Notes under the pieces: generated by a model | Databases searched by the model: none | Seen by the model: only the letters and a program-made list of their open reading frames with translations | What the model was told of the DNA's origin: nothing | Program-made: the position numbers and the translations under genes | Source: an uncultured Oscillospiraceae bacterium | GTDB lineage: Bacteria; Bacillota; Clostridia; Oscillospirales; Oscillospiraceae | DNA: 64,000 bases | Assembly (NCBI GenBank): GCA_934552825.1 | Contig: CAKTEQ010000003.1 | Location: forward strand, 248,001-312,000 | Reading direction: 5' to 3' | Shown: in pieces, positions 15,633 through 24,899 of the stretch | Layout of the letters: every line of letters begins with the position of its first letter | How positions within the stretch are numbered: position 1 is the first letter of the stretch

Positions 15633-17231
15633 ATGACCAAATATATTTTTGTTACCGGCGGCGTTGTGTCCGGTTTGGGAAAGGGAATAACGGCGGCATC
15701 TCTGGGACGGCTGCTCAAGGCGCGGGGCCTCAAGGTCGCGGCGCAGAAGCTGGACCCCTATATAAACGTTGATCCCGGTACCATGAGCCCCTATCAGCAC
15801 GGCGAGGTGTACGTGACGGAGGATGGCGCGGAGACGGACCTGGATTTGGGACACTATGAGCGCTTCATCGACGAGGACCTTAATAAATACTCCAACCTCA
15901 CGACAGGCAAGGTATACTGGAATGTGCTCAACAAGGAACGCCGCGGCGAATATCTCGGCTCCACGGTGCAGGTAATTCCTCACATTACAAACGAAATTAA
16001 AGACTTTGTGTACCGCGTGGGCAAGCAGACCGACGCTGACGTGGTCATCACTGAGATAGGCGGCACTATCGGCGACATTGAATCACAGCCATTCCTCGAG
16101 GCAGTCCGGCAGATATCCCTTGAAGTCGGACGGGAAAACAGCCTCTTTATTCATGTCACCCTGGTGCCGTTTTTGTCGGGCTCCGGGGAGCATAAGTCAA
16201 AGCCCACACAGCACTCCGTAAAGGAACTGCAGGGTATGGGCATCAACCCCAATATCATCGTGCTCCGGTGCGACGAGGAGATAGAGGAGCCTATTTTCAA
16301 GAAGATATCCCTCTTCTGTAATGTTAAGGAAGACTGCGTCATAGAGAATATCACGCTGCCATGCCTCTATGAAGCGCCCCTTATGCTGGAGGCGGCGAAT
16401 TTCTCCAGCGTCGTCTGCAGGGAACTGGGCATAGAAGTCCCAGAGCCTGACCTTGAAGAGTGGACTGACATGGTCCGCCGGATAAAGGCGCGGGAGAAGG
16501 AGACGCATATCGGCCTTGTGGGCAAATACGTTCAGCTTCATGACGCGTATCTCTCTGTTGCCGAGGCGCTGGAACACGCAGGGTACGCGCTGGACACACA
16601 TGTTATAATCCACTGGATAGATTCTGAAAATCTCACAGAGGAGAATTATAAGGATATCCTCTCCGACCTTGACGGGATCATCGTTCCCGGCGGCTTCGGC
16701 GGACGCGGTATCGAGGGAATGATCCTCGCGGCGAAGTTCGCGAGGGAGAATATGGTGCCATATTTCGGCATATGCCTCGGAATGCAGATAGCGGTGATAG
16801 AATTCGCCCGCAACGCTGCCGGTATACCCGACGCCCATTCCGGCGAGTTCGATGAGCTCTGCAAGAACAAGGTCATCGATTTCATGCCCGGTCAGAGCGC
16901 GGACATCGACAAGGGCGGCACGCTCCGCCTGGGGGCTTACCCCTGCGTCATCCAGCCCGGAACGACCATGGAGCGCTGCTATGGTACCCATGAGATAAGC
17001 GAGCGCCACCGCCACCGCTATGAGTTCAATAACGATTACAGGCAGCGTCTTCAGGATGCGGGGCTTACCCTGTCCGGAATTTCCCCCGACGGCAGACTTG
17101 TGGAGACGGTCGAACTGAGTGACAGACCTTTCTTCGTAGGCGTGCAGTATCATCCGGAGTTCAAGTCACGCCCCAACAAAGCGCACCCCCTCTTCAGAGG
17201 TTTTATAGAAGCATCAATGAAAAAACAGTGA
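15633..17231 (+). CDS. pyrG: CTP synthase
   Basis: PyrG aminates UTP to CTP using glutamine and ATP. The 532-residue protein opens MTKYIFVTGGVVSGLGKGIT with the P-loop, has the UTP/ATP site around KLDPYINVDPGTMSPYQHGEVYV-type sequence (cut here for length: DPGTMSPYQHGEVYV), and a C-terminal class I glutaminase with GGFGGRG, the Cys in YFGICLGMQ (about 382) and HPEFKSRP. The ATG at 15633 follows CGGAGGG; an upstream TTG is rejected. It lies 16 bases after the ANTAR gene. Confidence 0.97.
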   Translation: MTKYIFVTGGVVSGLGKGITAASLGRLLKARGLKVAAQKLDPYINVDPGTMSPYQHGEVYVTEDGAETDLDLGHYERFIDEDLNKYSNLTTGKVYWNVLNKERRGEYLGSTVQVIPHITNEIKDFVYRVGKQTDADVVITEIGGTIGDIESQPFLEAVRQISLEVGRENSLFIHVTLVPFLSGSGEHKSKPTQHSVKELQGMGINPNIIVLRCDEEIEEPIFKKISLFCNVKEDCVIENITLPCLYEAPLMLEAANFSSVVCRELGIEVPEPDLEEWTDMVRRIKAREKETHIGLVGKYVQLHDAYLSVAEALEHAGYALDTHVIIHWIDSENLTEENYKDILSDLDGIIVPGGFGGRGIEGMILAAKFARENMVPYFGICLGMQIAVIEFARNAAGIPDAHSGEFDELCKNKVIDFMPGQSADIDKGGTLRLGAYPCVIQPGTTMERCYGTHEISERHRHRYEFNNDYRQRLQDAGLTLSGISPDGRLVETVELSDRPFFVGVQYHPEFKSRPNKAHPLFRGFIEASMKKQ

Positions 17232-17247
17232 AGGGAGAAACAAACTA

Positions 17248-19074
17248 ATGTGCGGAATTATCGGTTTCACAGGTACTCAGCAGGTGGCACCTATACTGCT
17301 TGAGGGACTGAAACGCATGGAGTACAGAGGCTACGACTCGGCGGGGCTCGCCATTGATGAGGGCGGCAGGATCAATATGGTCAAAACCGTCGGCAGACTG
17401 GAAAACCTCTGCCGTCTCACAAATGACGGCGCTGACATAAACGGAGTGAGCGGTCTCGGGCATACGCGCTGGGCGACTCACGGTGCGCCCACGGTGGGCA
17501 ATGCCCATCCCCATATGTCCAATGACGGGATATTTGCCGTGGTGCACAACGGAATTATCGAGAATTATGCCGTGCTGAGAGATGAACTGCTCAGAAAGGG
17601 CTTCAAGTTCCACAGCGAAACGGATACGGAGGTCATAGCGCACCTGCTGGATATGTACTACGACGGGGACATGAAGAAGGCTGTTATGAAGACGGTCTCC
17701 CGCCTGGAGGGGTCTTACGGTCTGGGCGTGCTGTGCACAAAGCACCCCGGACAGCTCATCGCCGTGAAATGCGCAAGTCCGCTGGTGGTTGGAATAGGCG
17801 TCGGGGAGAATATGTTTGCTTCCGACGTTACGGCGATAATCGAGCACACGAGGAATGTCATATACATGGACGACGGTGAGTTTGTGAGCATAACGCCCGA
17901 AAAGGTCGAGGTGTTTGACTGCACCGGCGCCGAGGTAAAGAAGAAACCTACGCATATAAGCTGGTCTGTTGAAGCCGCGGAGAAGGGCGGCTACGACCAC
18001 TTCATGCTCAAGGAGATAATGGAGCAGCCCAGAGCGCTCAAGGCGGCTATTGAGCCGAGGATAAAGGATGGGCGCATAGTGTTTGAGGGCATGGACTTCA
18101 GCGATGAAGAGCTCAGGGGCATAACGAATATCGTTATCACAGCCTGCGGCTCTGCCTATCACGCAGGATGCGTTGGCAGGTACGTGATCGAGGAGCTGTG
18201 CCGCATCCCGGTGCGGGTGGAGGTGGCGAGCGAGCTGCGTTACCGCAATCCTATAATCGATGGGCATACCCTCACGGTGGTGATATCCCAGTCCGGTGAG
18301 ACGGCGGATACCATTGCGGCCCTTAAAGAATGCAAGGCGCTGGGGGCGAGAAGTATCGCGATAGTCAACGTGGTGGACAGCACAGTTGCAAAGCTTGCGG
18401 ATGACGTGCTGTACACATGGGCAGGACCGGAGATCGCCGTCGCCACGACGAAGGGATATACGACCCAGGTGGCCATACTCACGATGCTGGGTGTCTGGCT
18501 CGCGGAGCGCCTGGGGCGGATAGGCCCCGAGCGCTATGACGAGCTCGTGCAGGGGATTTGCGCACTGCCAGAGCGGTGCCAGAGAGCCATAGACATGAGC
18601 GGCAGCGCTCAGCAGCTTGCGGACAAATACCGGGGCAACAAGTCCCTGTTCTATATCGGGCGCAACCTTGACTATGCCGTGTGCCTTGAGGCTTCCCTCA
18701 AGGTGAAGGAAGTGAGCTATATACACTCTGAGGCGTATGCCGCGGGTGAGCTGAAGCACGGTACTATCGCACTTATCGACGATGAGCGCCTTGTAGTAGC
18801 GCTGGCTTGCCATGAAGCCCTTTTTGACAAGACGATGAGCAACATCAGGGAAGTAAAAGCCCGCGGGGCAAAGGTGCTTGGCGTGGCTCAGGAGGGTGAC
18901 CGGCGCATTCTTACAGAAGCGGACGACGCCATATTCATACCAGCCGGAGATCCGCTCCTGCTGCCGATCCCCGAGACCGTGCCCATGCAGCTCTTTGCAT
19001 ATTATGTTGCCAAGGGCAACGGCTGCGATATAGATAAACCGAAAAACCTTGCAAAATCGGTGACGGTAGAGTAA
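17248..19074 (+). CDS. glmS: Glucosamine-6-phosphate synthase (isomerizing)
   Basis: GlmS converts fructose-6-phosphate and glutamine to glucosamine-6-phosphate for peptidoglycan. The 608-residue protein starts MCGIIGFTGTQQ with the Cys nucleophile, followed by the class II glutaminase domain (HTRWATHGAPT, NAHPHMS, VVHNGIIENY) and two SIS sugar isomerase domains (SQSGETADT, then ATTKGYTTQVAIL), ending in DIDKPKNLAKSVTVE as is typical. Only 16 bases separate it from pyrG, so there is no room for a glmS ribozyme and control must be at operon level. Confidence 0.97.
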   Translation: MCGIIGFTGTQQVAPILLEGLKRMEYRGYDSAGLAIDEGGRINMVKTVGRLENLCRLTNDGADINGVSGLGHTRWATHGAPTVGNAHPHMSNDGIFAVVHNGIIENYAVLRDELLRKGFKFHSETDTEVIAHLLDMYYDGDMKKAVMKTVSRLEGSYGLGVLCTKHPGQLIAVKCASPLVVGIGVGENMFASDVTAIIEHTRNVIYMDDGEFVSITPEKVEVFDCTGAEVKKKPTHISWSVEAAEKGGYDHFMLKEIMEQPRALKAAIEPRIKDGRIVFEGMDFSDEELRGITNIVITACGSAYHAGCVGRYVIEELCRIPVRVEVASELRYRNPIIDGHTLTVVISQSGETADTIAALKECKALGARSIAIVNVVDSTVAKLADDVLYTWAGPEIAVATTKGYTTQVAILTMLGVWLAERLGRIGPERYDELVQGICALPERCQRAIDMSGSAQQLADKYRGNKSLFYIGRNLDYAVCLEASLKVKEVSYIHSEAYAAGELKHGTIALIDDERLVVALACHEALFDKTMSNIREVKARGAKVLGVAQEGDRRILTEADDAIFIPAGDPLLLPIPETVPMQLFAYYVAKGNGCDIDKPKNLAKSVTVE

Positions 19075-19126
19075 AAGCGACGAAAAAAGATATTGGAAGC
19101 TGCGCGAAAACGAAAGGAGCCACATC

Positions 19127-19822
19127 ATGGAGAAGCTGTACGAAGGAAAGAGCAAGATAGTATATGCGGGACCGGAGGACGGTACATACATCATAAAGTA
19201 CAAGGACACAGCCACGGCGGGCAACGGCGCGAAAAAGGAAGACCTGCCGGGGAAAGGCAGGCTCAACGCGGAGATATCCAATATCATTTATGAATACCTG
19301 ATGAAAAAGGGGATAAAGACCCACCTTATAAAAGTCATTGACGAGACGACGGTACTCGTGAAAAAAGCGGAGATCATACCCGTTGAAGTTATAGTGCGCA
19401 ACGTGGCGGCAGGCAGCTTTTCCGCAAAATACGGCGTGGAGGAGGGGACTGCCCTCAAAAACACGGTCGTGGAATTCTGCTATAAAAGCGACGAGCTGGG
19501 CGACCCCATGATGAACGACAGCCAGATAACCGCTATTGGGCTCGCCACGCGCACCGAGCTGGAGGAGCTGCGCCGGGAGGCAAGGCGGATAAACGACCTC
19601 CTGCGTCAGCTCTTTGAGAAGGCGGGAATACGCCTTGTGGATTTCAAGCTGGAGTTCGGCAGGGCGGACGGGGAGATAATCCTCTGCGACGAGATATCCC
19701 CCGATTCCTGCCGCCTCTGGGACATTGAGACTAACAAAAAGCTGGATAAGGACCGCTTCCGCCGCAGCCTGGGCGACGTTCTTGAGGGATACCAGGATGT
19801 CCTGGACAGACTTAAAAAGTGA
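19127..19822 (+). CDS. purC: SAICAR synthetase
   Basis: PurC joins aspartate to CAIR in purine synthesis. The 231-residue protein begins MEKLYEGKSKIVY (family start), has the ATP-site segment DTATAGNGAKKEDLPGKG, EVIVRNVAAGSFSAKYGVEEG, and the signature LVDFKLEFGRADGEIILCDEISPDSCRLWD near residue 170 (quoted in two parts: LVDFKLEFGR and ILCDEISPDSCRLWD). An AAAGGAG site precedes the ATG. It is followed after nine bases by purB, the enzyme that acts next on its product. Confidence 0.96.
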   Translation: MEKLYEGKSKIVYAGPEDGTYIIKYKDTATAGNGAKKEDLPGKGRLNAEISNIIYEYLMKKGIKTHLIKVIDETTVLVKKAEIIPVEVIVRNVAAGSFSAKYGVEEGTALKNTVVEFCYKSDELGDPMMNDSQITAIGLATRTELEELRREARRINDLLRQLFEKAGIRLVDFKLEFGRADGEIILCDEISPDSCRLWDIETNKKLDKDRFRRSLGDVLEGYQDVLDRLKK

Positions 19823-19831
19823 GGGACCGCG

Positions 19832-21265
19832 ATGCACGATATTTATGAAAACCCCCTCTGCAAGCGATACGCAAGCAGAGAGATGCAGGAAATATTCTCC
19901 GACGACAGGAAATTTTCAACATGGCGCAAGCTGTGGATAGTTCTGGCTGAGAGCGAAAAGGTGCTGGGGCTGGACATAACGGATGGACAGATCGAGGAGA
20001 TGAAGGCGCACATCAGCGATATCGACTATGAGACCGCCGCAAAGCGGGAAAAAGAAGTCCGGCACGACGTTATGGCGCATATCTACACCTACGGTCTCTG
20101 CTGCCCTACGGCGAAGCCCATCATACACCTGGGAGCGACAAGCTGCTATGTGGGTGACAATACGGATATCATCCTCCAGCGGGACGCGCTGAAAAGGATA
20201 CGCACGCTCCTGATCAATGCAATCAGCGCTCTTGCGGACTTTGCGGAGAAGTACAAGGCTCTGCCGACCCTCGCATATACCCATTTCCAGGCGGCTCAGC
20301 CCACGACTGTGGGCAAACGGGCGACGCTCTGGATGCAGGATCTGATGATGGACCTTGAGCACCTGGATTTCACCCTTAATAACCTGAAGCTTCTGGGTTG
20401 CAGGGGGACGACGGGCACAGGCGCGAGCTTCCTGGAGCTTTTCGGCGGCGACCATGAGAAGGTGAAGGCGCTGGAGAAAATGGTGGCTGAAAAGCTGGGC
20501 TTCGAGTCGGCGTACCCGGTTAGCGGGCAGACGTACACGAGGAAGGTGGATTATTTCACCCTCTCCGTTCTCTCGGGCATTGCCCAGAGCGCGATGAAGT
20601 TCTCCGGGGATATAAGGCTTCTTTCTCATCTCAAGGAGGTGGACGAGCCCTTTGAAGCCGGCCAGGTCGGCTCGTCGGCTATGGCGTATAAGCGCAATCC
20701 CATGCGCAGCGAGCGCATCACATCTCTCGCGCGGTATATTATTGCGGACACAATGAACCCCGCCATGACAGCCGGAACGCAGTGGCTGGAGCGGACGCTG
20801 GACGATTCTGCCAACCGGCGCATAAGCATTCCGGAAGCGTTCCTCGCGGCTGACGGCATCCTGACGCTGTATATAAACGTGATAAAGGGGCTCACGGTAT
20901 ACCCCAAGGTGATAGAAAAGCACCTTATGGAAGAGCTGCCCTTCATGGCGACGGAGAATATTCTCATGTACTGCGTGAAGAAGGGTGGGGACAGGCAGAC
21001 CCTCCATGAAGCGATACGCCGCCACTCCGTAGATGCGGGCAAGACCATAAAGAGCGAAGGAAAAGAGAACGATCTGCTTGATAGAATAGCGGCAGATCCG
21101 GTGTTCGGTCTGACCCGTGAGGACATCGACGGAATAATCAGCGAGGGTGGTTTCACGGGGAGAGCGGAAGAACAGACAGAGGAATACCTCGGGCAGGTCC
21201 GGGAAGTGCTGGCGGTCAACGCCGCTGCCATTGGGGACAAGCCCGATACAACAATAAACGTATAA
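19832..21265 (+). CDS. purB: Adenylosuccinate lyase
   Basis: PurB removes fumarate from SAICAR and from adenylosuccinate, so it serves both flanking genes. The 477-residue fumarase/aspartase-superfamily protein has AHIYTYGLCCPTAKPIIHLG, LAYTHFQAAQPTTVGKR with the catalytic His, and the signature loop GSSAMAYKRNPMRSERI near residue 286. C-terminal AdSL_C helices complete it. It overlaps no neighbour; spacing to purC is 9 bases and to purA 16. Confidence 0.95.
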   Translation: MHDIYENPLCKRYASREMQEIFSDDRKFSTWRKLWIVLAESEKVLGLDITDGQIEEMKAHISDIDYETAAKREKEVRHDVMAHIYTYGLCCPTAKPIIHLGATSCYVGDNTDIILQRDALKRIRTLLINAISALADFAEKYKALPTLAYTHFQAAQPTTVGKRATLWMQDLMMDLEHLDFTLNNLKLLGCRGTTGTGASFLELFGGDHEKVKALEKMVAEKLGFESAYPVSGQTYTRKVDYFTLSVLSGIAQSAMKFSGDIRLLSHLKEVDEPFEAGQVGSSAMAYKRNPMRSERITSLARYIIADTMNPAMTAGTQWLERTLDDSANRRISIPEAFLAADGILTLYINVIKGLTVYPKVIEKHLMEELPFMATENILMYCVKKGGDRQTLHEAIRRHSVDAGKTIKSEGKENDLLDRIAADPVFGLTREDIDGIISEGGFTGRAEEQTEEYLGQVREVLAVNAAAIGDKPDTTINV

Positions 21266-21281
21266 AGGAAGGAATAAGAAA

Positions 21282-22550
21282 ATGCTTACAGCGATCGTTG
21301 GAATTAACTGGGGAGACGAAGGCAAGGGGCGTATGGTGGATCTGCTTTCCTCCGAATATGATATCATCTGCCGCTATCAGGGCGGCAACAATGCCGGTCA
21401 CACGGTCATCAACGACAAGGGCAAATTCGTGCTTAATCTGCTCCCTTCCGGCATACTGAGAGAAACAACGGTAAACGTGATGGGCAACGGCATGGTCATC
21501 GATATCGAGCACCTGGCGGGCGAGATCAAAAATCTCACGGACAAGGGCATAAAGATCACGCCGGAAAACCTGAAGATCAGCGACAAGGCGATAGTGTGCC
21601 TGCCCTACCACAAGATGCAGGACATCATGGAGGAGGAGCGCCTTGCGGACAAGAAATTCGGCTCCACCCGCAGAGGTATTGCCCCTGTCTATGCCGACAA
21701 GTACATGAAGAAGGGCATCCGCATGGAGGACCTGCTCCATCTGGACAGCATATATGAGAAGGTCTGTGACCTTGTCCAGTGGAAGAATATCACAGTGACC
21801 GGCTACGGTCATGAGCCCATCAACCCGGACGATATCATGGACTGGCTGAATACATACGGCCCCCAGGCGGCGCAGTATGTAACGGACGTGTCCACATATC
21901 TCTATGACGCTGCCAAGAGCGGCAAGAACATCATGTTCGAAGCGCAGCTCGGCGCGCTGAGAGATATAGACTTCGGCATCTATCCTTACACATCCTCATC
22001 CCAGACCCTTGCGGCGTTCGGTCCCATCGGCGCGGGAATCCCCGGCATCAAGCTGGATAATGCCATCGGCATCATGAAGGCGTATTCCACCTGCGTTGGC
22101 GAGGGTCCCTTCACCGTCGAGATGTTCGGGGACGAGGCGGAACAGCTCAGGGCAGCGGGGGGCGAGTACGGCGCGGCCACAGGCAGGCCCAGAAGAGTCG
22201 GAGCCTTTGACGTGCCCGCGTCAAAGTACGGTGTGCGCGTACAGGGGGCTGACGAGATCGCCCTGACGAAGCTGGACGTCCTTGGGTATATGGATAAGAT
22301 ACCTGTCTGCACAGCTTACGAGGTAGACGGCGAGCGGACAACAGTGTTCCCCACAGGCGAGCGCCTGAACAGAGCGAAGCCTGTTATCGAGTATCTGCCC
22401 GGCTTCGGAGACGTGAGCGGCTGCCGCAGATATGATGAGCTGCCCCAGGCGGCAAAGGACTACATCAGCTATATCGAAAAGGCTGTTGGCTGCCATATCA
22501 CATACGTTTCCGTAGGTGCGGGCAGAGATGAATATATAAAGATTGGCTGA
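21282..22550 (+). CDS. purA: Adenylosuccinate synthetase
   Basis: PurA condenses IMP and aspartate using GTP, committing IMP to AMP. The 422-residue protein has GINWGDEGKGRMVDLL at the N-terminus (catalytic Asp and P-loop), GGNNAGHTVI with the catalytic His, STRRGIAPVYADK, and the TGRPRRVGAFD segment near residue 302. AAAGGAAGG precedes the ATG. It is followed by guaA, the GMP branch enzyme, so both fates of IMP are encoded side by side. Confidence 0.97.
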   Translation: MLTAIVGINWGDEGKGRMVDLLSSEYDIICRYQGGNNAGHTVINDKGKFVLNLLPSGILRETTVNVMGNGMVIDIEHLAGEIKNLTDKGIKITPENLKISDKAIVCLPYHKMQDIMEEERLADKKFGSTRRGIAPVYADKYMKKGIRMEDLLHLDSIYEKVCDLVQWKNITVTGYGHEPINPDDIMDWLNTYGPQAAQYVTDVSTYLYDAAKSGKNIMFEAQLGALRDIDFGIYPYTSSSQTLAAFGPIGAGIPGIKLDNAIGIMKAYSTCVGEGPFTVEMFGDEAEQLRAAGGEYGAATGRPRRVGAFDVPASKYGVRVQGADEIALTKLDVLGYMDKIPVCTAYEVDGERTTVFPTGERLNRAKPVIEYLPGFGDVSGCRRYDELPQAAKDYISYIEKAVGCHITYVSVGAGRDEYIKIG

Positions 22551-22563
22551 TACGGAGGAACAA

Positions 22564-24090
22564 ATGACTTCACAGACGATTCTCATCCTCGATTTCGGAG
22601 GACAGTATAAAGAACTCATTGCCCGGCGAGTGAGAGAGTGCGGCGTCTATTCCGTCGTGCGCTCAGGAGACATCACGCCGGAGGAGATACGGAAGATCGC
22701 GCCCATAGGCATAATCCTCACGGGCGGTCCCAACAGTGTGTACAAGGAGGACTCTCCCCGCTGTGACAGGGAAATCTTCCACATGGGAATACCTGTGCTC
22801 GGCATATGCTATGGAACGCAGCTTCTTGCGTGGACGATGGGGGGAGAAGTGTCCCCCTGCAGCACGAGCGAATACGGAAAGACGAAGATGACCGTTGACA
22901 CAGACTGCCCGCTGTTTGACGGCCTTGATGCCGAGCAGATGGGGCTCATGAGCCACACGGACCAGATAACCCGGCTGCCCGAGGGCTTCATCGCCGCGGC
23001 AAGGACTGCGGACTGCCCCAACGCGTCAATAATGAACCGGGAGAAAAAGCTTTACGGCGTCCAGTTCCACCCGGAGGTGGAGAGCACGCCCAACGGCACA
23101 AAGATGATACATAACTTCCTATACCGCGTCTGCGGCGCGGCTGGGGACTATAACCTGAAGGACCTGGAGCAGCAGCTTATCGCAGGGGTGAGGGAGCAGG
23201 TAGGTGATGCCCACGTGCTGCTGGGGCTCTCAGGCGGCGTTGACTCATCGGTCTGCGCGGCGCTGCTCTCCAAGGCGATACCAGGCCAGCTCCACTGCAT
23301 ATTCGTTGACCACGGCCTTATGCGTAAGGACGAGGGGGATGAAGTTGAGGAGGCATTTAAAAACAGGGACCTCCATTTTGTCCGGGTGAACGCGGAAGAC
23401 AGATTTCTCAAAGCCCTTGAGGGCGTGACGGATCCGGAGCAGAAGCGCAAGATAATCGGCGCCGAGTTTGTCAAGGTATTTGAGGCGGAGGCGCGGAAGC
23501 TGCCGAACGTCAGGTACCTTGCCCAGGGCACGATATATCCTGATGTGATCGAGTCCGGCGGAAGCAAGGCGGCAACCATAAAGAGCCACCACAACGTGGG
23601 CGGTCTGCCTGATGACATGGAGTTCGACGGAGTTGTGGAGCCCCTGCGCAGCCTCTTCAAGGACGAGGTGCGCGCTCTCGGGCGCCAGCTCGGTCTGCCG
23701 AAAAAGTTTGTGGACAGGCAGCCCTTCCCCGGTCCGGGGCTGGGCGTGCGCGTGATGGGCGAGATAACACGGGAAAAGCTGGATATTCTCCGGGAGGCTG
23801 ACGCCATATTCCGCTATGAAATACAGCGCAGGAGAATTAAGGCGGACCAGTATTTCGCCGTGCTCACAGAGACAAGAAGCGTTGGCGTGGTGGGGGATTT
23901 CCGCACATATGACTACACGGTCGCCCTGCGCGCCGTGAAGACCTCCGACTTCATGACCTGCGAGTACGCGCCCATATCCCACAAGACTCTTGGGGCGGTC
24001 TCCTCACGCATCGTGAATGAAGTGAAGGGCGTGGGCCGCGTTGTGTACGATATAACGGGCAAGCCCCCCGCGACAATCGAATGGTGCTGA
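22564..24090 (+). CDS. guaA: GMP synthase, full length, glutamine-hydrolysing
   Basis: GuaA aminates XMP to GMP. The 508-residue protein has a class I glutaminase domain (VLGICYGTQLLAW with Cys near residue 79, VQFHPEVEST for His/Glu), the ATP pyrophosphatase loop GLSGGVDSSVCAALLSKA near residue 220, and the dimerisation domain ending KPPATIEWC. The ATG at 22564 has CGGAGGAAC upstream; the earlier TTG at 22543 lies inside purA. This window carries a second, glutaminase-less paralog at 55919. Confidence 0.97.
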   Translation: MTSQTILILDFGGQYKELIARRVRECGVYSVVRSGDITPEEIRKIAPIGIILTGGPNSVYKEDSPRCDREIFHMGIPVLGICYGTQLLAWTMGGEVSPCSTSEYGKTKMTVDTDCPLFDGLDAEQMGLMSHTDQITRLPEGFIAAARTADCPNASIMNREKKLYGVQFHPEVESTPNGTKMIHNFLYRVCGAAGDYNLKDLEQQLIAGVREQVGDAHVLLGLSGGVDSSVCAALLSKAIPGQLHCIFVDHGLMRKDEGDEVEEAFKNRDLHFVRVNAEDRFLKALEGVTDPEQKRKIIGAEFVKVFEAEARKLPNVRYLAQGTIYPDVIESGGSKAATIKSHHNVGGLPDDMEFDGVVEPLRSLFKDEVRALGRQLGLPKKFVDRQPFPGPGLGVRVMGEITREKLDILREADAIFRYEIQRRRIKADQYFAVLTETRSVGVVGDFRTYDYTVALRAVKTSDFMTCEYAPISHKTLGAVSSRIVNEVKGVGRVVYDITGKPPATIEWC

Positions 24091-24104
24091 GGGAGAGCAC
24101 AGCT

Positions 24105-24899
24105 ATGAAGTTTACAAAAATGCACGGGCTGGGGAACGACTATCTCTATGTGTATTCCGAAACTGAGCCCGCTGACCCGGCGGAGCTGTCCATACGACTT
24201 TCCGAGCGCCATTTCGGCGCCGGCTCCGACGGCATGATATGGATACTGCCGTCTAAGACAGCGGATTTCAAAATGCGCATATTCAACGCCGACGGCAGCG
24301 AAGCGAAGATGTGCGGCAACGGCATCCGCTGCGTTGGCAAGTATGTGTACGACAAGGGGCTTACGGATAAAAAACAGATAACGGTTGAGACATTGTCCGG
24401 AATAAAAACTCTCGACCTGACAGTTGAAAACGGCAAGGTAAAATATGCTGCCGTGGATATGGGCAGGGCGGTCGTATCCGCACCTATGACTGTGAATGTT
24501 TTGGGGCAGAGTGTCACCTGCATCCCGGTGGACATGGGCAATCCTCACGCCGTGATATTCGTTGAAGATGCCGAGGATGCACCACTTGCAACACTTGGAG
24601 CCGCTATGGAAAAGTGCAGCGCATTTCCCGGGGGCGTGAATGTTGAATTCGTCACCGTGATCGACGGACAGACGCTGCGCATGCGCGTGTGGGAGAGAGG
24701 CAGCGGAATAACAATGGCGTGCGGAACGGGCGCCTGCGCCAGCACTGCCGCCGCCGTGAGCGCGGGGTATATAGCTCCAGGGACGGACACGGCTGTTATA
24801 CTGGACGGCGGTACACTCAGCATAAGCGTGTCCACTGAGTTTGAGGTCAGGATGACCGGTCCGGCGGAAATGGTATATGATGGGGAGACGATAGAATGA
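24105..24899 (+). CDS. dapF: Diaminopimelate epimerase
   Basis: DapF interconverts LL- and meso-diaminopimelate for peptidoglycan and lysine. The 264-residue protein has the two catalytic cysteines in the expected contexts: AKMCGNGIRCVGKY near residue 71 and TMACGTGACASTAA near residue 208, plus the substrate loop FNADGSEAKMCGNG. It starts MKFTKMHGLGND, the classic N-terminus; GAGGGAGAG is the ribosome site. Its last four bases overlap dapL, which makes the LL substrate, so the two work in sequence. Confidence 0.96.
   Translation: MKFTKMHGLGNDYLYVYSETEPADPAELSIRLSERHFGAGSDGMIWILPSKTADFKMRIFNADGSEAKMCGNGIRCVGKYVYDKGLTDKKQITVETLSGIKTLDLTVENGKVKYAAVDMGRAVVSAPMTVNVLGQSVTCIPVDMGNPHAVIFVEDAEDAPLATLGAAMEKCSAFPGGVNVEFVTVIDGQTLRMRVWERGSGITMACGTGACASTAAAVSAGYIAPGTDTAVILDGGTLSISVSTEFEVRMTGPAEMVYDGETIE

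Noticed and set aside
17232..17247. glmS ribozyme before glmS
   Set aside because: Only 16 bases separate pyrG and glmS, far too few for the ribozyme.
17245..19287. Minus-strand open frame of 680 codons opposite glmS and purC
   Set aside because: It is the antisense shadow of two strongly supported genes, lacks a ribosome site and resembles no family.
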